From Chryseobacterium gleum (GTDB taxonomy: Bacteria > Bacteroidota > Bacteroidia > Flavobacteriales_D > Crocinitomicaceae), in the NCBI GenBank assembly GCA_945897805.1, contig CAMDFX010000012.1, positions 1-64,000 of the forward strand: DNA of 64,000 nt, in the 5' to 3' direction. The notes below the pieces were generated by a model. It was given only the letters and a program-made list of their open reading frames with translations. It had not been told where the DNA came from and searched no databases. Positions 8,816 through 17,055 of this stretch are shown here, in pieces. A program made the translations under genes and the position numbers. Each line of letters begins with the position of its first letter. The first letter of the stretch is position 1.

Positions 8816-10154
8816 CAAATGATTTTAAATCTTGCTTTTTAAATTGAATTGATTTCGCATTTGCGCTGCTGTTTGCATCATATTGAACGTAAAATGGCAC
8901 ATTCAAATAAGCAATTTTTTTGCCATCGCTCACAGTTACAAATAAGCGATATCTGCCTTCAGAATTGGGCGCAATGACTTGAACCGTTGAACTATTTTTT
9001 CCTTTCAGTTTCCCCGGAATCAGCGTTGGTTTGGCTTCAGCATCACCGCCAGATTTCAAGTCGGTACTTTCAGGATACAATTCCCATTCGTAAGATAATT
9101 TGTCTTGGTTCAAATCCTTGGCAAAAACTTCAAAGTCATATTTTTCCTTTGAATTCATAATTACATTTTTGACCAAAATTTGACCATTAAAATGAAGTGA
9201 ATCCACCGAAGGACTTCTATTTTCAGGATATTTTCCAGTGAAATCAAACTCCAATGCGTCGATGGCTTCTGTTGGCATGCCTGCGTCATTAAATAAGCCG
9301 TACCAAGTGTGCGTATATTCCTGTTTTTGTCCCCACAAAAAGGCGAACGAACCGATGCATTGTTTGCCTTGTCCAGCGATACATTTTTGGTATCTGTCTA
9401 AATAAACTTTCGCTTTTTCTGTGCTTGTTTGTTCGATGGAAGTTCCCCATTTGGTTTTGGGAGATTCCCAATGTCCGTTTGGACCCCATTCTGTGATCAT
9501 GTATGGACCTTGATATTGTCCATCTTTCAACACTTTTTCAACGCCCTCAATATCGCCGTAAGTATTGATTCCGTAGATATCAACGGCTGACATTACTTCT
9601 TTGATAAATTTCAATTTTTCAGGATTTGTTCCAGCTGTAACAGTGGAAGTTGGATGATTTGGATCTTCTTCTTTCACCATTTTGGCAATGTCGTTTACCG
9701 CCGCCCAAACTTTCGTGTTGCTGTATTCCAATTCATATTCGTTTCCAACACCCCAAAGCAATAAAGCAGGATGATTTTTGTATTTTCTTACAGCCAAGCG
9801 AAAAGATTCTAATTGCGCAGCGATTTTTTCGGTATTGTCGTAATCAAATCCATGGCGCTCATGTTGCACCCACAAGCCCAACATCACCTTCATATTCATC
9901 TTTTGTGCGGCATCCAAAATTTCTTGCGCGTTTTCAATTCCCCAGGTTCTAATTGTATTTCCTCCACAAGATTTCAAAACATCTAAATGAACCGTTCCAC
10001 CGCCGCCTTTGATGTAATAGTTTTCATTATTGACTTTCAATTGCCATTGTCCAGCATCATCAGCAGCAATCGTTACTTTGTCTACTTGCGCAAAAAGCAT
10101 TGCAGTGAAAGCAACGATAAATTGAAAATAGATGAAAATTAAAATTTTACGCAT
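8805..10154 (-). CDS. Clan GH-A glycoside hydrolase (GH2 TIM-barrel-like)
   Basis: Signal peptide to about residue 23 (MLFAQ). A TIM barrel spans ~30-310. WGVGNEYE supplies the probable acid/base Glu139, and MITEWGP the probable nucleophile Glu222, the layout of retaining clan GH-A enzymes. HERHGFDY (~98-105) is typical of a GH2-like TIM-barrel group that lacks the beta-sandwich domains of classical GH2. A beta-sandwich of the Ig/PKD type follows (~320-430). No sorting domain or lipobox was found, so a periplasmic location is likely. First gene of the five-gene operon and divergent from the sugar permease, it probably trims glucan oligosaccharides; substrate is inferred from the locus only. 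Confidence 0.75.
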   Translation of the reverse strand: MRKILIFIYFQFIVAFTAMLFAQVDKVTIAADDAGQWQLKVNNENYYIKGGGGTVHLDVLKSCGGNTIRTWGIENAQEILDAAQKMNMKVMLGLWVQHERHGFDYDNTEKIAAQLESFRLAVRKYKNHPALLLWGVGNEYELEYSNTKVWAAVNDIAKMVKEEDPNHPTSTVTAGTNPEKLKFIKEVMSAVDIYGINTYGDIEGVEKVLKDGQYQGPYMITEWGPNGHWESPKTKWGTSIEQTSTEKAKVYLDRYQKCIAGQGKQCIGSFAFLWGQKQEYTHTWYGLFNDAGMPTEAIDALEFDFTGKYPENRSPSVDSLHFNGQILVKNVIMNSKEKYDFEVFAKDLNQDKLSYEWELYPESTDLKSGGDAEAKPTLIPGKLKGKNSSTVQVIAPNSEGRYRLFVTVSDGKKIAYLNVPFYVQYDANSSANAKSIQFKKQDLKSFDEE

Positions 10155-10330
10155 TCAATTTTATGTTATGGTAATTTGTACAATATTAAATTTTATTTTT
10201 AAATTGCGCAACAATTTGACAAGAAATGTTAATTTATTTAACAATCGAAGTTGGTAAATGTTTGAATTTCCAATCATTATTGAATTTATTCTAAATATTT
10301 AAAATAGAAGCTAATATAAAAAACAAAACG

Positions 10331-12130
10331 ATGTCACAAACAAATAATCTAAAAACAAATTACGGGGCACTTTCAACCCTTTCAACGGTTTTTTTCTTCT
10401 GGGGATTTATCGCCGCAGGAAATAGTGTATTTATTCCTTTTTGTAAGAATTACTTTCATTTAGATCAATTTCAGAGCCAGTTGATTGATTTTTCATTTTA
10501 CATCGCATATTACACTGGCGCACTGGGAATTTTCATTTTCAGCACCACCGTTTCCAAAGACATTGTCGGCACTTGGGGTTACAAAAAAAGCATTGTTTAC
10601 GGCCTTTTATTTTCCGCATTTGGCGCTGCAATCATGATTGTATCCGTTTATTTCAATGTTTTTGTGGGCATGTTACTCGGACTTTTCATCGTTGCCTTAG
10701 GATTTTCATTGCAGCAAACTTCTGCCAATCCATTTATGATTATGCTCGGAGACGAAGCAACGGGCGGAAACAGAATCAGTTTGGGTGGCGGAATCAATAG
10801 TTTGGGCACAACGATCGGACCGTTGATTGTTGCATTGGCGCTTTTCGGCACAGCTTCCGCGATTAGCGACGACATGATCAGATCGCTTCCTTTGACCAAA
10901 GTCATTATTTTGTATGCTTTCGTGGGGATTTTATTTGTGGCTGTTGCAGCGCTTTTTGGATTTTCAAAAAAAGTTCCTGCAGGAAAAATCACGCCAATTT
11001 TGGAAGACAACACGATGATGATTGAAGGTGTAAAACCCAAAAAAGCGATGTACACTTTATTGGTCATCACAATTTTATTAGCAGCTTGTTTTGCACCAGT
11101 TTTCAATAGTTATAGAACCAAGGAAGCTAAAAATTTGGTGATTTACGAAGGTTGGTTAGACGAAATTCATAAAACCAAAGAACAAATTAATTTTAATCCA
11201 ATTAAACTCAAAGAAATCAACCAAGACGAGGCAGACATTCAATCGAAATTGGAAGCGACTAAAATGCCTTTGGAAAAAAACCGACTTTATTGGCTTTCTG
11301 GCGGATTGTTAGTTGTTGTTGCAGGACTTTTATTTGCCTTTGCAAAAGGAAAAAAGCAAAAAGTAGGATGGGGCGCAATGCAATATCCGCAATTGACTTT
11401 GGGAATGCTGGCGATTTTCGCTTACGTTGGCGTGGAAGTTGCCATCGGAAGTAATTTAGGAGAACTTCTGAAACAAAAAGAATTTGGCGGTTACGGTTCT
11501 TCTGAAATTGCACCATTTATCGCCATGTTTTGGGGAAGTTTGATGATTGGTCGTTGGGCTGGAGCGATCAATGCGTTCAATTTTTCTGAGCAAACCAAAC
11601 AGATTTTGAAAGTGATTGTTCCTTTGGTCGCTTTTGGTTTGGTACTTGGATTCACCAAATTGGCTGGCTACAACATCGACAAATTATACATGTACACAGG
11701 TTGCGTCGTTTTTCAAATAATCGCTTCCTTTTTAACGAAAGACAAACCAGCATTGACTTTAGGCGTTTTTGGATTTTTGGGAATCGCAGCGATTATCGTA
11801 GGAATGATGACCACAGGATTGACCGCAGTTTACGCATTTTTGAGTTGTGGTTTATTTTGTTCCATCATGTGGCCATCGATTTTCTCACTTTCCTTGGCAG
11901 GTTTGGGCGGACATCAATCTCAAGGTTCCTCCTTTTTGGTCATGATGATTTTAGGAGGTGCCATTTTGCCTCCAATTCAAGGAAAATTAGCAGACATTAT
12001 TGGCATTCAATTTTCTTTTGTAATTGGCGCAGTTTGCTTTGCTTATTTGGTGATTTTTGCTTTTTCAGCAAGAAGAATTTTGAAGAAGCAAGGGGTATTG
12101 TTGGATGAGAATGCAATTGCTACGCATTAA
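10331..12130 (+). CDS. FHS-family sugar:H+ symporter (GluP/FucP-like) with central insertion
   Basis: Inner-membrane major facilitator of the fucose-galactose-glucose group: QQTSANPFMIMLG (~128-140) and GGGINSLGTTIGP (~152-164) match the family. Typical members have about 410-440 residues; this one has 599. The excess lies mainly at ~239-345, where one hydrophobic helix (239-258), a charged loop of about 60 residues (259-318) and a second helix (319-337) separate the two six-helix halves. Another hydrophobic stretch near 430-495 may add more. It probably imports glucose or short products of the glycosidase operon, from which it is divergent across a 176-bp AT-rich gap. Its last 4 nt overlap the end of the convergent next gene. 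Confidence 0.85.
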   Translation: MSQTNNLKTNYGALSTLSTVFFFWGFIAAGNSVFIPFCKNYFHLDQFQSQLIDFSFYIAYYTGALGIFIFSTTVSKDIVGTWGYKKSIVYGLLFSAFGAAIMIVSVYFNVFVGMLLGLFIVALGFSLQQTSANPFMIMLGDEATGGNRISLGGGINSLGTTIGPLIVALALFGTASAISDDMIRSLPLTKVIILYAFVGILFVAVAALFGFSKKVPAGKITPILEDNTMMIEGVKPKKAMYTLLVITILLAACFAPVFNSYRTKEAKNLVIYEGWLDEIHKTKEQINFNPIKLKEINQDEADIQSKLEATKMPLEKNRLYWLSGGLLVVVAGLLFAFAKGKKQKVGWGAMQYPQLTLGMLAIFAYVGVEVAIGSNLGELLKQKEFGGYGSSEIAPFIAMFWGSLMIGRWAGAINAFNFSEQTKQILKVIVPLVAFGLVLGFTKLAGYNIDKLYMYTGCVVFQIIASFLTKDKPALTLGVFGFLGIAAIIVGMMTTGLTAVYAFLSCGLFCSIMWPSIFSLSLAGLGGHQSQGSSFLVMMILGGAILPPIQGKLADIIGIQFSFVIGAVCFAYLVIFAFSARRILKKQGVLLDENAIATH

Positions 12131-14622
12131 TTCGCAACCCTCTTCTTCTTCAATGCACTTTTCAAAGATTGATAATCCAACCAGTAAATCACTTTGATGG
12201 AAATGCTATTCAATGCGCCATTTTCAAAGGTTGAATTCAAATTTTGCATGTAACTTTCTTGCACGCGTTTGTCGTTGGTGAAAATCGAATTTTTCCAAAC
12301 TAAATTGATTTCACTTCCTGGTTTGAAAACCCAACGGTAAACCATGTCTATCGTAAATGCATTGAAATTGGTGTTGTAAGCTGATTCGCCATTGACGTCT
12401 AATCCGGTGAAAGTGTTTCTCGTCAAATCTCCATTGTCCTGTAAATCATAGAAATAATTATATTTCACGTTGGATCTGTAATGTCTCAAACGGAAAGTAA
12501 AGCCCATTCTTTTGGTAAAGGTGTAGCGCAAATTGATGGTGTTTGTCAAATCTGTTCTATCTCGGTTCCCGAAAAGAATCGCATTGGTCGTTTCTGCAGG
12601 AATTCCGAAAGGCACGGCGAACGCTTGACTTCCTTTGTTAATCGTATGTTCCAATTCGTACACCAAGAAAATTTGATTGCTAATTCTCCAACGGGGCGAA
12701 ACGCTGTAGCCATATTCTTGCCAATTTTTGCTGTCGATGGAATTCCAAGATGTATTTACATCAAGGGCAAATTTTTTCTGGTAATTTGTCGAAATCCAAC
12801 CGCTATAATTTACTGATTTTGGGCGTGTGAAAAATTTTCCCCAAACCCTCGGCTCAAAATAATCGTAATTCGGTGTCACTGATGCATCGATGTTGAAACC
12901 CATGGCATGAAATTTTTTGGTGTTCACAAAGCCGCTGAGCGCGATGACAGTTGAGACGTATACATTTGGCTGATAGAGGCGACTGTAAGTAACATTCATT
13001 TTGGTGGTCAAGCGATTGAGTCGCCAAAAAGGTTTAAAAATTCGATAACTAAATAGTTGATTTAACACGCGACTGTTGTTGTTCATCAAAAATCCCAAAT
13101 CGTTTGGGTCATACGTATCCGATTCTTCGTAGTAACTGGATGTAAAAATGAATTTTCCCGTTTGCTTTCCGAAATTGAATCCGCCTGTGTGGCCAAATTG
13201 CTTTTTGTCTGTATAATATTTCCCTGAAACTGCGCCAAAAGCGCCTGCAAAATAGCGATTGTCTTTGGTGTTAAATTTACTGTCAAATCCTGTAACATTG
13301 GCATCATAAAATGATCCTGAACGTGTTACATTTGTGTTGGTTAAAGTAATACTGCTGTTGTTTTTCAAATTTTGATCTAGCACCAAAACATTGTAATTCG
13401 TAAGTGGCGAAACCAATATTTCTCGCGTTGTGCTGTCTGTCAAATTAAAAGCTTTGGCTGTTTGAGGCGCAGTAATTCCATTGAAAATACCAATTCCAAG
13501 TCCTTTTTTGGTGCGGCCAGAAATTTTCGAAGCGTTGTATAATTGAGAAGATTGAGGTACTTCACTCAAGATTTCATTGTCGTTCAACAAAGTCGTCAAA
13601 ACGCTATTGGGCGCTTGAATTCCAATTCTTCGGCTGTAAAATAATCCCGATTTATTGAACAATTCTGTTCCTTCGGTAAAAAACTGTCTGTTTTCGTTGA
13701 ATTGAATTTCAAATGGACTCAAATTCAGCACTTGGTTGTCAAAAACCACTTGACCAAAATCAGGCACCAAAGTCATATCCAAAGTAAAAGCTTCGTTCAA
13801 TCCCAATTTGATGTCCATGCCGCCATTGAGCTGTTGCGAAACATTTCTCATATTCGGATCATTGAACGGATAATGACTTACATAACCAGAAAGATAAGGA
13901 ATCAACGCCAATCTCAAAGGCGGAGCAATTCCTTCCAGGCCTTTCAATTGACCACACTGTGCCATGTAATTTTCGAAATCAGGTTTCACAGGACTCCAAG
14001 AAGAAACTTCGCGGTTTCGGCTGATGTAACGTTCAAAGTTTACGCCCCAATTTTGTAAGGCAGTTTTCGGAAAACGAATGGCAGAGTAGGGAATTTTGAT
14101 TTCCAATTGCCAACCATTTTCAGTGTGTAGCACTTCGCTTTGCCAAACCATATTCAATTCCTGACTTTCTTCGCCTTGGTAAGTTTTAGCATCGTATTGC
14201 ACACCCATGCTGCTAACGCCAAAAACGAAGCCATTTTGATCGTCGTTGTAAGTGTCGATGAAAAGCTTGAAATTGTCAATATTCGCATGAAAATCATCGC
14301 GCAGTGAAAGAATTTTGGAAGCCAAATGCGGCTCGTCGAAACAGGTTACGGCAATATAAAGCGCATTGTCGTCGTAACTTAAACGAACTTCTGTTTTTTG
14401 CGAAGGATTGCTTCCCGGCGCCGGAGTGATTTGCGAAAAATCAGTGGCTACAAATTGTGTTTTCCAGGTGTTTTCGTTAAATTTTCCATCAATTTGAATC
14501 CTTTCAGCTGTTTTAGAAATAGAAATTTCCTTTTGTGAAAAAGCAAAATCAGCGGCAGAAAAAATTCCTAAGCCAATCAAAATGAAACGATTTAAAGCAA
14601 GTATGAATTGGAGTTTTTTCAC
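12127..14622 (-). CDS. CBM9-like / DUF5916 outer-membrane barrel protein
   Basis: Starts with GTG (14622). The N-terminus is basic-hydrophobic and ends in a cleavage-like AFSQ (~residue 30). Residues ~35-230 form a CBM9-like domain (QIDGKFNENTW near its start, then IPYSAIRFP). The remaining ~600 residues are barrel-like and carry a FNENRQFFTEG motif, as in DUF5916 proteins, which usually pair this domain with a barrel. Biochemical role of the family is not established; substrate recognition at the outer membrane is plausible. It converges on the sugar permease with a 4-nt overlap of stop codons. The terminal residues are basic rather than the usual Phe. Confidence 0.75.
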   Translation of the reverse strand: MKKLQFILALNRFILIGLGIFSAADFAFSQKEISISKTAERIQIDGKFNENTWKTQFVATDFSQITPAPGSNPSQKTEVRLSYDDNALYIAVTCFDEPHLASKILSLRDDFHANIDNFKLFIDTYNDDQNGFVFGVSSMGVQYDAKTYQGEESQELNMVWQSEVLHTENGWQLEIKIPYSAIRFPKTALQNWGVNFERYISRNREVSSWSPVKPDFENYMAQCGQLKGLEGIAPPLRLALIPYLSGYVSHYPFNDPNMRNVSQQLNGGMDIKLGLNEAFTLDMTLVPDFGQVVFDNQVLNLSPFEIQFNENRQFFTEGTELFNKSGLFYSRRIGIQAPNSVLTTLLNDNEILSEVPQSSQLYNASKISGRTKKGLGIGIFNGITAPQTAKAFNLTDSTTREILVSPLTNYNVLVLDQNLKNNSSITLTNTNVTRSGSFYDANVTGFDSKFNTKDNRYFAGAFGAVSGKYYTDKKQFGHTGGFNFGKQTGKFIFTSSYYEESDTYDPNDLGFLMNNNSRVLNQLFSYRIFKPFWRLNRLTTKMNVTYSRLYQPNVYVSTVIALSGFVNTKKFHAMGFNIDASVTPNYDYFEPRVWGKFFTRPKSVNYSGWISTNYQKKFALDVNTSWNSIDSKNWQEYGYSVSPRWRISNQIFLVYELEHTINKGSQAFAVPFGIPAETTNAILFGNRDRTDLTNTINLRYTFTKRMGFTFRLRHYRSNVKYNYFYDLQDNGDLTRNTFTGLDVNGESAYNTNFNAFTIDMVYRWVFKPGSEINLVWKNSIFTNDKRVQESYMQNLNSTFENGALNSISIKVIYWLDYQSLKSALKKKRVAN

Positions 14623-14685
14623 AAAATGTTTAAAATAAAGAGCGGTGCAAAAATAGTAAAAAAAGCGTCGCGTCGCTTTGAGGAA

Positions 14686-14774
14686 TTAAGATTTTAGGAG
14701 TCGTTGTTTTGCAACTTTAAGACTAGATTTTTGCTGTTACTTTTAGATTAATTTCAATTTTTACGAAAATCAAA
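14686..14774 (+). repeat. Dispersed repeat, copy A
   Basis: About 89 nt that align with 28886-28975 (opposite strand) at roughly nine of ten positions with one gap. The shared core runs from TTAAGATTTTAGGAG to TTACGAAAATCAAA and contains a small hairpin GTTG-TTTTG-CAAC. It lies in the gap upstream of the DUF5916 gene, beside the decayed BRO-type gene. A shorter diverged copy is at 37506-37556. Confidence 0.7.
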
Positions 14775-14841
14775 AGTCTCAATATCTCATCGAAGCAAAA
14801 GGTTATTAGTTAGCGGGACATTTCTTCAGTTAAAAATGCAA

Positions 14842-15442
14842 TTATTCTTCTAGTTCATTTTTTCCGGTCAAATTTTTAAAATTTTGATTGCTGACAACTT
14901 TAGCCCCAGATTCTTTTTCCAATTCTTTTCTAGCATTTCCAGCCACACTTCCACCAGCTTCGAGATTTAGATTATTGGAACTTTCGATTATTAGATAGTT
15001 GGAATTCGAATAATCTAAAAATCCAATAATCTAAAAATCCAATATTTTCAGTTTTATACGTTGCTCTAATTCTAGCTTGAGCCAGTTCTGGGTTTTCGAT
15101 TTCAGCGATTCTTTCAGCGCCAATTTGTGCGAGCCAATGTTTGAAAGGCTCGGCTTTTGGTGATGGGATGGATTGTATTAATCGCAAAATTTGCTCTGTA
15201 TCAGCCATATCAGTCATTCTCATTTTGCCGTCAATAGCGAGCATTTTCAAACCGTTACAATTTGTAACGGTTTGATTTCCCTCGACAATTAATCTCTTTT
15301 TTAATACCCTCCAATACACTTGAGGATTAGGACTTTCGGTTAAAACCGCAATTACATCAATTATTGAACAATATCATTTTTCTTCTTGCTCCTTGAAAGC
15401 GGAACGCACATTTTTCTCTTCAAATAATTTAATATTACTCAT
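14842..15442 (-). pseudogene. Decayed BRO-N / DinD-like gene
   Basis: Conceptual translation from the ATG at 15442 begins MSNIKLFEEKNVRSAF. It then hits TGA at 15376-15374, where relatives have Trp (EKWYFS-type motif), and continues in the same frame through IDVIAVLTESPNPQVYWR to IQSIPSPKAEPFKHWL and the AERIAEIENPELAQ region. After that the frame is lost. The C-terminal end of the family (GGSVAGNARKELEKESGAKV) reappears in another frame at 14842-14961. The central stretch is missing and replaced by short repeats (14967-15040). The family occurs in prophage-like and accessory regions and binds DNA through the BRO-N domain. One open fragment (14972-15319) could be mistaken for a small gene. 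Confidence 0.8.
14967..15040. repeat. Short direct and inverted repeats inside the pseudogene
   Basis: Two abutting copies of AATAATCTAAAAATCC (15009-15024 and 15025-15040) are preceded by TTAGATTATTGGA (14967-14979), an exact 13-nt inverted match to 15022-15034. This segment sits exactly where the central part of the BRO-type gene is missing. It could be a small palindromic insertion or a repair scar. Confidence 0.6.
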
Positions 15443-15704
15443 GTTATCTTGTTTTTATTAATGATTTATAAAATCATTATCGTTTAATTGTAAAGGCTTT
15501 TTAATAGGTTATCGATCATGAATATACAAAAAATACAGCACAGAAAACCAAACATCTTAAAAATGCTTTTATATCGCGCTGTCATAATGTTTGATGTTTA
15601 CTGCGAGTGAATTTTGGTGCAGGATCCTAGACATTAAAAACCCCAAACTTGTTACCAAAACCAATTCTTGAATTATAGTCTAAGAACTTCCAAAATCTTA
15701 GGAT

Positions 15705-16868
15705 ATGAAATCATCTATTTTGCTTTGCGTTGCCATTCTTGCAGCAACATTTTCATCTTTCGCTACAGTAATTCGCACCGCTACGGAAATTGTGGGACAA
15801 ATTGAAATTCAACGTCCGCGGTATTTATTGAAGACCACTTCTTTGAAAGCTGCAGTTTTCAACATGCCATTTGGCGAAAGTTATTTGATCTCGGAGAAAG
15901 ACAAATTGTTTCTAAAAACGGCCGACGTGCGACAAATAGATTTGGTTTTTACCGATTATCCAAAGGGACAAGATTTAAAAAAATTGAATTTGAATCGCAT
16001 CAAAGAAGTTGAAAGTTGGCAAAAATCTTTGGTGTCGAATTACAACATCACATGGAAAATCATTCGCCAAACGGATTGCAAAAACGAAGCGGAAGCAAAA
16101 ACGATGTTTCACGGCATTGTGGTTCATTACAAAGGCCCGCAAACCGAGGAAGACCGCTTGATGGAAATTGCAGCAGCGAATAAACTTTTACCGCTGGAAG
16201 AAGACCTCAAAGACCCTGTAAAATTTAGAAAAAGTTTGCCTGATTCGACCATCTTAAAGGTTTTTGAGCGCAATAAAAACTGGAAAAACATGGCTGTGGT
16301 GGCTGACATGACAGGCTCCATGTCGCCATACACTGCCCAATTGGTTTTGTGGTTTAAGTTGAAGGTAAACGACCAACGTATCCAAGATTTGATTTTTTTT
16401 AACGATGGAGATGCAACGCCCGACGACCAAAAAGTGATTGGCAAAACTGGGGGCATTTACCACGACAAAGGCAATAATTACAAACAAGTGCGTGAATTGG
16501 CGATGAAAACCATTCGTGCAGGTTGCGGAGGCGACGCACCGGAAAATGATTGTGAGGCATTATTGTATGCTTTTGACGTGGCGCCCAAAGCTTCAGAATA
16601 CATCCTCATCGCCGATAATTTGGCGCCAATAAAAGACATCATTTTATTGGAAAAACTCAATAAACCCGTACGCGTCATTTTGTGTGGCACTACCTACGGC
16701 ATCAGCCCCGAATTTCTCAATCTCGCCCGCAAAACAGGCGGCTCTGTTCACACGATGGAAGCCGATTTGGAAGATTTAATCAAAAAAAGCGAAGGAGAAA
16801 AATTTACTTTTATGAAAGAGAAATTCAGGGTAGAGAAAGGAGTGATTTTGAAGGAATATGGGAGGTAA
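15705..16868 (+). CDS. Exported von Willebrand factor A domain protein
   Basis: A hydrophobic N-terminus (~1-20, ending SSFA) predicts export. Residues ~195-370 resemble a vWA fold: VVADMTGSMSPY gives the first metal-site motif D-x-T-G-S-x-S (Asp201, Ser205, Ser207), and ILIADN and VRVILCG look like later beta-strands. The first ~190 residues match no family I know. The middle contains an acidic, Asp-rich stretch and two Cys (GCGGDAPENDC). vWA domains usually mediate metal-dependent protein contacts. The gene is monocistronic, with 265 bp of AT-rich sequence upstream that shows no clear gene. Confidence 0.7.
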   Translation: MKSSILLCVAILAATFSSFATVIRTATEIVGQIEIQRPRYLLKTTSLKAAVFNMPFGESYLISEKDKLFLKTADVRQIDLVFTDYPKGQDLKKLNLNRIKEVESWQKSLVSNYNITWKIIRQTDCKNEAEAKTMFHGIVVHYKGPQTEEDRLMEIAAANKLLPLEEDLKDPVKFRKSLPDSTILKVFERNKNWKNMAVVADMTGSMSPYTAQLVLWFKLKVNDQRIQDLIFFNDGDATPDDQKVIGKTGGIYHDKGNNYKQVRELAMKTIRAGCGGDAPENDCEALLYAFDVAPKASEYILIADNLAPIKDIILLEKLNKPVRVILCGTTYGISPEFLNLARKTGGSVHTMEADLEDLIKKSEGEKFTFMKEKFRVEKGVILKEYGR

Positions 16869-17055
16869 TGTGAAATTGGTGTATGATTAAATATTTGAAA
16901 CGATTATAAATTTGTGTTTTCAATCTCTGGGGTCAAAATTAATCCCGACCCTAGGGTGTTATACAAACGGAATTCAAAACCAAATTAATGGTTTATCCCT
17001 AACTTTGCCCTTCTTGATTTATTAAATAAATGGAAATAATTGACAAGGAATAGTT

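Noticed and set aside
10155-10330. Possible shared regulator site between the glycosidase operon and the permease
   Set aside because: The 176-bp gap is AT-rich with a short TTGCGCAA palindrome only; no clear promoter pair or operator could be defined by eye.
14972-15319. Open frame of 115 codons that looks like a separate small gene
   Set aside because: It is the middle piece of the decayed BRO-N/DinD-type gene; its start is only a GTG within the conserved region and it lacks both ends.
16920-16970. Small hairpin GGGTC/GACCC and a TAACTTTG box (17000-17007) behind the vWA gene
   Set aside because: The stem is only five pairs and no gene on the + strand follows the box, so neither a terminator nor a promoter is supported.
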